Assembly: GCF_002878395.1 (NCBI RefSeq)
Contig: NC_061118.1
Span: forward strand, 87,586,344-87,650,343
Direction of reading: 5' to 3'
DNA: 64,000 nt
Source: Capsicum annuum
Taxonomy: Eukaryota; Streptophyta; Magnoliopsida; Solanales; Solanaceae
The position numbers were made by a program, and so were the translations under genes. Every line of letters begins with the position of its first letter. Positions within the stretch are counted from its first letter, which is position 1. Of this stretch, positions 56,312 through 64,000 are shown one piece after another. The notes below the pieces were generated by a model. That model was not told where the DNA came from. It saw nothing but the letters and a program-made list of their open reading frames with translations, and made no database searches.

Positions 56312-57770
56312 ATGCCCAGGACACGTGCTTCAGTGATACGTGAAGAGGGTCCCATGACCCAGACTAGTGATATGTCCCCAGTCAGGTATGAGGATGTACC
56401 TCTCCAGGATCGTATTCTTGCATCTGATCCAGAGACTCCTCCACCTCAGCCAGCGGTGGGCTAGGGAACAACCTAGGCTCCATCGGGATTTATCCCTTCT
56501 TCTTTGCTTAGGGATGATTTGGTTCAACTTTTGGGTATTGTTTTTAGTTTGTAGCCTACTGGAACTGAAGTGCTTCCAACAACTGCAGCTCTTGGAGTTG
56601 AGGTTCCTTCTATTCTGGCTGTTGTTCAGCCGATGGTGCTTCAACCTGTTATAACCCAACCTGCTATGTCTGCAGATGAAAATAAGTCGCTGGTAGATTC
56701 TTGAGGTTGGCTCTACCTAGATTTGTTAGTGCTCCTGGAAAAGATGCATTTGAGTTTCTGACTGCTTGTGAGGATAGACTTTGTGGGTTAGGTCTTGTGG
56801 AGACTCGTGGTGTGGATTATACTATAATCTAGTTGGACTTATCTAGTAGACACTAGTGGAAGGGTTTTATGAGATTTAGACTAGTTTTGATCTTCTTCTC
56901 TGTTAGGCTTAATTCTTCAAGATATTCTTAGAGAAGTTTACGCTGTGTAGCCTTAGAGATCATCTGAGAGATTAGTTATCTAGTTTGGAGCAGGGTTCTT
57001 TGACAGTTACCAAGTATAAGGATTATTTCTATGAGTTGACTAGATATGCGACTTCTATCGTAGATATTGAGTATGCGAGAGTTTGCTGCTTTGTGAAAGG
57101 ATTGACACTTTCTATTTGGATGGCTACTCAGAATTTGGTTATTGTGGGTAGGACCTTTGCTAACATTGCTGATCATGCTAGAGTGATGGAGGACATGTAG
57201 CACGAGGGTCGTGATAAGAGTCCCAAGTATCAGGGCAAATTTGGAGGGAGCCATAGTAGTTATCGATTCAAAGGTGGTACGCTTATATTTGACATCTTCC
57301 ATGTCCCTCTTTTAAGCCTTATGGTTAGATCAGTCGACCAGTGCAGGCAGCTCTTCAGAAAATTGATGGGGATTAACTTATTTCTAGTGGGTGCCCTAGT
57401 AAGGGCGGTGATCAATCTATGATGGGTTTATTTATGGACCATGCTAGGCGTGGTGACTATGCCAGATTAGCCAAATTTGTTACTTCTAGTTTATCTCATG
57501 AGGCTTGTTTTACTTGTAGACTTGCTGGTCATTTCTCTAGTGAGTGCCTTAGTCATGGGTCTATGGTTATTTCATCCTAGGGAGCTACTTCCATTAAGGT
57601 AGTTCATCCCTTAGGTAGAGGTGGTTTGCGATGTTGTAGAGGTGGTTACCAGGGTGTTCGAGGTGGTAATTAGGTAGGCAGGGCAGGTGGTCATTCAGGT
57701 GCCCAGCCAGGTGGCGGGTGTGGTTAGTTGTATGCGGTACCTACTAGGCCAAGGCTGAGGATTCAGATGC
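56312..57770 (+). pseudogene. gag: C3 gag, broken
   Basis: Starts at ATG 56312 with MPRTRASVIREEG, a common chromovirus gag start, and stops at 56462-56464. Later pieces include 56985-57200 (SLTVTKYKDYFYELTRYA, VCCFVKGL), the capsid C-terminal part. The zinc knuckle at 57505-57547 reads C-F-T-C-R-L-A-G-H-F-S-S-E-C and is intact. A Gly-rich stretch follows. Several stops and at least one frame shift make it inactive. Its capsid differs from that of N1 and N3. The antisense frame 56330-56659 and frame 56367-56654 are shadows. Confidence 0.87.
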
Positions 57771-57774
57771 TGTA

Positions 57775-58150
57775 ATCATAAGTGCAATTTTGGTATGCTG
57801 CAAGTCGGCTCTTACTTTATTTGATCTTGGATCTATATATTCTTATAAATCTGCTTATTATGCACTATAGTTGGAGTTGTCTAGTGATTTATTATCTATG
57901 TTATTGAGTGTATCTACTCCCGTAGATGATTTTTTAGTAGTGGATTAGGTATTCAGATCATGTGTTGTGAGTGTTAGTGATGTTGATACTTGCATTGATC
58001 TTATTATTCTTGATATGTTGGATTTTGATGTGATTCTGGGCATGGACTGGTTATCCCACTACCATATGGTCATGGATTGTTTTGACAAGACCGCTACCTT
58101 AGCTACACCTGGCATACCCCTAATCGTGTGAAAGAGAGTGATTAGTCGTG
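57775..58150 (+). pseudogene. pol: C3 protease
   Basis: Aspartic protease segment. The active site reads LFDLGS with Asp at 57823-57825, so the catalytic residue is kept. The second half has the words LDFDVILGMDWLSHYH (58017-58065), a conserved mark of gypsy proteases. Stops in the frame (for example after YYAL) break it. Confidence 0.83.
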
Positions 58151-58239
58151 ATCCAATGGGGATTATTTATTATGTTTGTTCCAGACATCTTATGTCGAGG
58201 GTTTGTTAGTCTTATCTCACCTATGTATGTGATACCCAT

Positions 58240-59260
58240 GTGGAGAGTCTGACACTAGACTATGTTCCTATTATGTGTGAGTTTCTTGATAGGTTTCCTA
58301 ACTATATGCCTAGTATCTCTCCTAATCGTGATATTAAGTTTACTATTATAATTGAGCCTAGCACCCATCCTATTTCTATGGCACCTTATCGTATGGCTCT
58401 TGTAGATCTTAAAAAGCTAAACTCTCAGCTCCAGGATCTTCTTGGCAACGGGTTCATTAGACCGAGTGTCTCCCTATGGGGAGCCACTATTTTGTTTGTA
58501 AAGAAGAAAGATAGTTTGATGCTGATGTATATTGATTATAAGAAGCTTAATTAGGTGAAGGTGAAGAACCGTTATCCTATGCCTTGTATTAATGATTTGT
58601 TTAACCAACTTCAGGGCGTAGATATATTTTCCAAGATATATTTGAGGTCCTATTATCATTAGTTGAGGATCCGAGTTGAGGATGTCTTTTGGACTGACTA
58701 ATGACCTAACTATGTTAATGGACTTGATGAACTGTGTGTTCAGACCTTATCTAGATTCCTTTGTTATTGTGTTCATTGATGATATTCTTATGTATTCGAG
58801 GACCAGTGAGTAGCATGCGCAATATTTGAGAGTGGTGCTCTAGGTTTTCTAAGAGCATGTGCTATTTACCAAGTTATCCAAGTGCGTGTTTTGGCTTGAG
58901 TTAGTACCTTTTCTTGGACACGTGGTATTCAAGGTGAGTATTATGGTAGACACAACTAAGATTTTGGTGACTCGTAATTGGGCTAGGCCTATGTCTCCAA
59001 CTGAGGTTCATAGTTTTATTGGGTTGGATGGTTATTATAGATTCTTTGTTGAGAGTTATGGCACCTTATCAGCCCCTATGAATAGATTGACCCAGAAGGA
59101 AGTTCCCTTCCAATGGTCCGAGGAGTGTAAGTTGAGCTTTGAAAAACTCAAGGATTGTCTCACTTCAGCTTCGGTGTTAGCTCTTCTAGTTGAGGGAGCG
59201 GGATTCACTGTGTTTTTTTATGCTTTTGGTGTTGGTCTTGGTTGTATTTTAATTTAGTAG
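58240..59260 (+). pseudogene. pol: C3 reverse transcriptase and start of RNase H
   Basis: The open part 58240-58554 covers the protease-RT linker and first RT motifs (PISMAPYRMA, GNGFIRPSVSLWGA, FVKKKD). A stop follows, then [12 protein letters not shown]. At about 58683 some 15-17 codons are missing: the sequence jumps from the fingers motif to SFGLTN. The catalytic FIDD is kept (58772-58783). The open part 58859-59257 covers the thumb and connection (FLGHVV, GLDGYYRFFVE, CLTSASVL), then the RNase H start, where the catalytic YCDAS-like site is FYAF. RT cannot work because of the deletion. Confidence 0.88.
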
Positions 59261-59800
59261 GGTCGTGTCATTACCTATTTTTCTAGTTAGGTTAAGATGA
59301 ATGAGCGCAACTACCTCACTCATAATTTGGAGTTGGCTGCGATGGTTTTTGCGCTTAAGATTTAGAGGCATTACTTGTATGGTGTGTGTTGTGAGATTTT
59401 CACTGATCATCGTAGGATTTAGCATCTTATGACCCAGTGAGAGCTTAATGCTCGCCAGCACAGGTGGATGGAGTTGCTAAAGGAATATGGTATGTTTACC
59501 TTGTATCATCCAGGTAAGGCAAATGTTGTGGCTGATCCCTTGAGTCGCAAGGCAGTGAGTATAGATAGTTTTGCTTGTATTTTAGTTTCTCAGAGTCCCT
59601 TGGCATGGGACATCCAATCCTTAGCCAATTTGATGGTTTGGCTGGATATTTTGGATCCTGCAAGGATTTTGGCTTGTGTAGAGGCGAGGTCCTCCTTGTT
59701 TAAGCAAATTTGTGATAGTAAGTTGTGCCTTCTCCATGATCGGGTAGTAAGTTATAAGACTAGGTGATACACCACGGATTCTGAGGGTATCATGATATTT
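59261..59800 (+). pseudogene. pol: C3 RNase H end and linker
   Basis: The words LTHNLELAAMVFALKI and YLYGVCCEIFTDH (59320-59405) give the middle of RNase H with its Glu and Asp, interrupted by stops. The open part 59468-59767 has LLKEYGMFTLYHPGKANVVADPLSRKA, the usual RNase H end, then the linker to integrase. The minus frames at 59249-59461 and 59621-59824 are shadows. Confidence 0.87.
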
Positions 59801-60800
59801 AAAGGTCGTATTTATGTTCCCCAACTTGATGACTTAATTTAGTCGATTCTGTATGAAGCTTACAGTTATAGATATTCTATTCATCCCGGTACAACCAAGA
59901 TATATAAGAATTTGAGGCAGTTGTACTGGTGGGATGGTATTAAGAAGGATGTGGCAGACTTTGTAGCTCGTTGCCTATGTTGTCAGTAGATTAAGGCCAA
60001 GCATCAGTGTCCAGGTAAATATACTCAAAGATTGCCCATTTCTAAGTGGAAATGGGAGAGGATCACCATGGACTTCATTAGTGTCTTGCCTCATAATTCC
60101 TTTGGTCATAATGGTATTTGGGTTGTTTAGGATCGTTTGACCAAGTCAGCCTATTTCATTCCTATACAGATGACCTTCGGTGCTGAGAGATTAGTCCATA
60201 TTTATGTTTGGGAGATAGTTCGGTTGCATGGGGTCCTCGTGTCTATCATATCAGATGGTGGTTTTGTGTTTACTTTATGGTTTTGGAGGGCATTTTAGGA
60301 GAGTTTGGGTTCTCAAATAGATTTGTGTATAGCTTTTCATCCACAGATGGATCAGTTCGAGTGGACTATTCAGGTGCTTGAAGATATGCTTTGAGCCGGT
60401 GTTATGGATTTTAGAGGTCAGTGGGATCAACACTTAGCAATTACAGAGTTCATCTATAACAACACGTATCATTCGAGTATTGAGATGGCGCCTTATAAGG
60501 CTTTGTATGGTACGAGGTGTTGTTCCCCTATAGGATGATTTGAGACTTTTTAGGTTATACCATGTGGTACAGATTTTCTTCAGGACTTATTGTATCGAGT
60601 CAGGGTTATCCAAGATAGGCTGAGAGTAGCCCTGAGTAGAAAGATGGCCTATGCCAATCATAGACTCCATGCCTTGAGATTTAGAGTTGGTGATCATGTG
60701 TTTCTTTATGTTTCACCTATGAAAGGTATGATGAGATTTGGGAAGAAGAGTAAGCTTAGCCCTCGCTATATTGGTCCTTTTGAGATTCTTTGAGTAGTTG
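59801..60800 (+). pseudogene. pol: C3 integrase
   Basis: The zinc-binding part (59850-60000) reads YSIHPGTTK and later CLCCQ; its first His appears to be Tyr. The core keeps all three acidic residues: Asp in TMDF (60071-60073), Asp in IISD (60254-60256) and Glu in QFEW (60359-60361), with 34 residues between the last two, one fewer than usual. The C-terminal region is open at 60590-60793 with VSPMKGMMRFGKKSKLSPRYIGPFEI. Several in-frame TAG stops (CAG and TGG changes) inactivate it. Confidence 0.88.
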
Positions 60801-61160
60801 GTGAGTTGTCCTATGAGTTGGCTTTACCACCAGACTTTGCCATTGTTCATCCGGTTTTCCACGACTCCATGTTATGGAAGTATATTTCTTATCCTTCACA
60901 TATGCTTAGATGGGACTCGGTCCAGTTGATGACCAGTTGACCTTTATAGAGGAGCTCGTGCTTATTTTGGATAGGAAGGTGATGCAACTGTATACTAGGG
61001 AGATTCTGGTAGTCAAGGATCAGTGGAGGCATCGCCTAGTAGAGGAGGCTACTTGGGAGATCGAGAGTGAGATGCGGGCCCAGTATCCTTACTTGTTTGA
61101 GGCCTTAGGTATTCTCAAGTTTTTATTTTTTGGGGATGAAAGTTCCTTAGTAGTGGATGT
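60801..61160 (+). pseudogene. pol: C3 chromodomain and end of internal region
   Basis: The open part 60910-61176 contains ILDRKVMQLYTREILVVKDQW and EEATWEIESEMRAQYPYLFE, the chromodomain that ends pol in chromoviruses and is thought to guide integration to marked chromatin. The RT-to-chromodomain frame is broken upstream by stops near 60950. TAGTAGTGGATGT (61150-61160) takes the place of the polypurine tract. Confidence 0.88.
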
Positions 61161-64000
61161 TGTAATGACCCTTTAGGTCATTGTCCATATTCTTTCTTAT
61201 TTCGCTGGTAGAGCTTCTCCATAGCCTCCCCAAGTCATTAGTGACTTTCGAAAACCAATAGATCAGTTACCTGGCGGTTCGTTTGGTTCCTTGAACCACT
61301 TTCTCAATTTGAAGTCTCTGTTGGTCCTAATAGACCACTAAGTGCAAACTTTAGAAATCAACCTTAATTGCGAAATCTGACTTCACTAGTGCATCTGGAA
61401 CTTCAAAAACTAAGTGATTACAAATCTTATTTGTTTGAAATGGAGCTCGAATGTATCTTGAGGCATTAGATAAAGCTCAAAACCAAGTTCCAAACTTTAG
61501 TTATGCCTTTCATAGACCGAGATGCCGCGACCACGGAGTCTAGGGTGCGACTGCGGCTAGGCGGAGTGCACGACCATACTTCCCGAGGCTGGGTGGAACC
61601 TATTCCAAAAATTTGCCCATTTATGCCTCCTTCTTAAATTCTAAAACCCTAATAGAGTGTGAAATCTTTTAAGTTAGTCTTGTGGATTGATTTGGAGCCT
61701 AAACAACTTGTGTAATCGAATCTTGCTACAAATCTAAGGTAAGAATTCGTCCAGTTGGTGCTAAGTTGTAGATTTCCAAACCCAAAACCCCTAAATCATT
61801 GAGGCTCAATTATAGCCTAAAATGTGATGAATTTACTCAAGTTTCTTGAGGGTTATAACTCCCTAATGATATGTGAGTAATGGGTTAGTGTTGGAAACTT
61901 ATTTTTTGAAGATGGAACCCACTTAGGGGTTTGATGTAATTTTGAACCCATGGCATAATGGTGCCATAATGGACATTGTTATTCTTGTTTTAATGCTTAG
62001 ATTGTATTGTTGATAGCTTGGCTAAGAAGAACCTTTGAGGAAAGGAAAGTAAAAGCTTGTTGGTTCGTGAGTTGCTTGGACTCAAGGTAGGTTAAGCTTA
62101 CTTGTAGTTAGATTGTGCTTGATTGTAGTATAATTGTTGATATTTGTAAGATTGGACAGGGCTTAGATAACGAATAGTTGAATAGTGATATTGGGGATTA
62201 GTGGATTTTTATAAGTTATTGAACATGGAAGGTGTGATGCTTGACCCTCAGCCTAGAACCTTGGATAGCCTACTTGTAGTCTCATGAATAGTTTGAGAAT
62301 ACTCTAGTTGCTCTAATAGATGAGAATGATGTTGCTCACGAACCTTAAGAGTATGTTGACCTATCTATTTATTAGTTAGGAAATAACCTTTATGTTGGGT
62401 TGTCTTATGTGGAATACTTGAATAAGATTTCTCCTATAGGCTTTGTAAGGATAGATAGGCCCTTATGATGTGATTTAGATAACTTAGCCCAAAATCCTAG
62501 TAGACACTAGTCTTGTGGAAGTGAATTTTTCATCCTTGGGATTTAGGAGTGGGACTTGACCCACCTTAAGCTTGAACTACGAAATTCCTTAGAAACCTAG
62601 ATACTTGATGAATGTCTAAGTTATGTCATTGAGATTATAATAGTTAAACTCGGTGGTCAAATTATGCATATTGTCCATGGTTGGATAATGTGTATACTTG
62701 ATTAATTATCTCTTGGTCTTGATATGGATAGCCTTAAAAAGGGGTAGAATGTGTATATAATATAAATGCTCATACTCATGATTCTCATATTTTGTAGCGA
62801 TGCGTAATAGCAAAGTAGGATGATATATGTCTTCGTATATCCCTATTACTCTACTATTGTGGATTTGTATATGTTTATTGATTTGGATATGTATGTGTAT
62901 GTATGTTGTTGTCTTGGGTGATATGTAATGGTATGATGACGCTCGGTGATTTTAGAGAATATGCTGATGATGTGATGATACCCGATAAATCTAGAAGAGG
63001 TAATGGTGTTATGATGATGCCCGGTAAAATTTGGAGGATATGTTGATATCATGATAATGACCGATGAAATCAGGAGGATATGTTGATGTTATGACGATGA
63101 TTGGTGAATTTAGAGGATATGTTAATAGTATGATGATTCTTTGTGAAATTCGGAGGATATGTTGATGTTATGATGGTTCCCAGTGAATCCGTAGGATATG
63201 TTGATGTTATGATGATGCCCAATAATTTGAAAAGAGGTAAAGATGTTATGATGCCGTGTGGGGCAAATTTACTTAAATGCTTGAATAAATTGTGAGGTTA
63301 GGCCGTGTGGGGCCAAACCACTTATGTATGTGGGACATGATATTTTCCTTGGCAGATTGTTGTTCATTCCTTTTCATTTTCATTAAATAAGAGGTGTGGC
63401 ACTTATTGACTCTAATTGGTAACTAGAGGTAATTTTTTCCTATCATTGGGTTAAGGCTAATTGGTATGTGTAATCTTATGTTGAACCAAAGTCTCACCTA
63501 GTAAATCTACTTGACTTGAATTAATGGTTAAGTCATGGAAATTTCCCTAGAAAAGTGGATTATGTGATAACTAGTTATTTCTAATAAATGATTATGACTT
63601 GTAGGCTAGAATCCTAGGGAAATAGTTGGTGGACGTTACTTGGTTAAAATATGGAAACTAGATCTTAAGGTTGTAATATGCTCAATAATAATAGACTTGG
63701 TATTGTTCAATGGATAGTTAAGTTGTCTTCGAGTATGTGATGTCATGGTGGCTTAATTGAGGGTTTATATAATTAGAATGCTAACTAGATAATCGCCTTG
63801 TAATGGGTGAATGAATAATAGCATTGCTAATTTGTAGCCTTTCCCTTAAATGTTGGCTAGTAACTATAAGACTTTTTATCTAGTGGCTTATGGAAACAAA
63901 GGTTAATTAGTTTAGACTAATCGTGGAGTTTACTAATGTGTTACAGAATAAGTAGCTATATAACTATGCTATGTTGATGTTGGTTTCGTTTTGATTAATT
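61161..64000 (+). repeat. C3 3' LTR, cut by the window edge
   Basis: Begins TGTAATGACCCTTTAGG and follows the 5' LTR to the end of the window, where it corresponds to about 55110-55145. The terminal hairpin AATGACC/GGTCATT is kept with a different loop. The U3 GC block (61510-61590) keeps CpG-rich words such as GATGCCGCGACC that are mostly lost in the 5' LTR. The minus frame 62846-63052 lies in the minisatellite. Confidence 0.9.
62930..63255. repeat. Minisatellite, about 40-bp period, C3 3' LTR
   Basis: Seven or eight copies of a 39-41-bp unit of the form GATATGTTGATGTTATGATG plus a GGTGAATTTAGAG-like part. Copies differ from each other and from the array in the 5' LTR. Confidence 0.85.

Larger units (their letters stand above)
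52267..64000 (+). mobile_element. C3: near full-length Ty3/gypsy chromovirus with giant LTRs
   Basis: The element has a 3838-bp 5' LTR, a 5.06-kb internal region with gag-protease-RT-RNase H-integrase-chromodomain in order, and a 3' LTR whose first 2840 bp are in the window. It inserted into C2; the left target base string is GCAAG (52262-52266) and the right side is off-window. Long LTRs, tRNA-Met primer and the C-terminal chromodomain suggest the Tekay/Del clade (inferred). All genes carry stops. Confidence 0.9.

Noticed and set aside
56330..56659. Antisense frame of 109 codons
   Set aside because: Shadow of C3 gag on the opposite strand.
52267..64000. Integrated plant pararetrovirus
   Set aside because: Paired LTRs, tRNA-Met primer site and a pol with integrase and chromodomain identify a Ty3/gypsy chromovirus; no movement protein or pararetroviral gene order is seen.

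Overview
The window is a stack of nested LTR retrotransposons from a plant nuclear genome. I see no host gene, RNA gene or CRISPR array. The evidence is paired multi-kilobase LTRs beginning TGTAAT(A/G)CCCC-like and ending TTACA, tRNA-Met and tRNA-Asp type primer sites, plant Ty3/gypsy pol with a chromodomain, and Athila/Tat-type gag. DNA is AT-rich and CpG-depleted, and many codon losses are C-to-T or G-to-A, as expected of methylated old heterochromatin. The style resembles Solanaceae genomes (Capsicum, Solanum, Nicotiana); that is an impression, not a proven identification.

I name the elements as follows. P0 (+): truncated element, 3' end plus LTR, 3725-15263. N1 (-): gag-only element inside the P0 LTR, 4324-13061. 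C1 (-): chromovirus-like pol remnant, 15264-16725 and 38988-40309. A1 (+): Athila-like element, 16726-38982, inside the RNase H region of C1. N2 (+): non-coding element inside the 5' LTR of A1, 17373-26061. N3 (+): gag-only element inside the gag of A1, 28259-35058. C2 (-): another chromovirus pol, 40310-43979 and 51502-52266. A2 (-): Athila/Tat-like element inside C2, 43980-51501. C3 (+): near full-length chromovirus, 52267 to the window edge, inserted into the gag/PR part of C2. Bases 1-3724 hold weaker LTR-like fragments.

Every coding region is broken. C1, C2 and C3 encode gag, protease, RT, RNase H, integrase and (C2, C3) a chromodomain, but carry stops, deletions and lost catalytic residues. 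N1, N2 and N3 have very long LTRs (2.4-3.2 kb) around short internal regions that lack RT and integrase. They could only have moved with proteins from relatives such as the chromoviruses, whose tRNA-Met primer site and polypurine tract style they share. A1 and A2 have both lost pol but keep the conserved motif that follows it.

The most interesting signals are inside the LTRs. N1 LTRs carry a series of hairpin modules with one conserved loop and stems that change on both sides together; looser versions occur in P0 and N3. All three N elements carry a second polypurine-tract/LTR-start-like unit 0.3-0.6 kb upstream of the real one. Nearly every LTR family has a GC-rich, family-specific repeat block in its presumed U3. 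Boundaries, target duplications and LTR comparisons were read by eye without alignment software.
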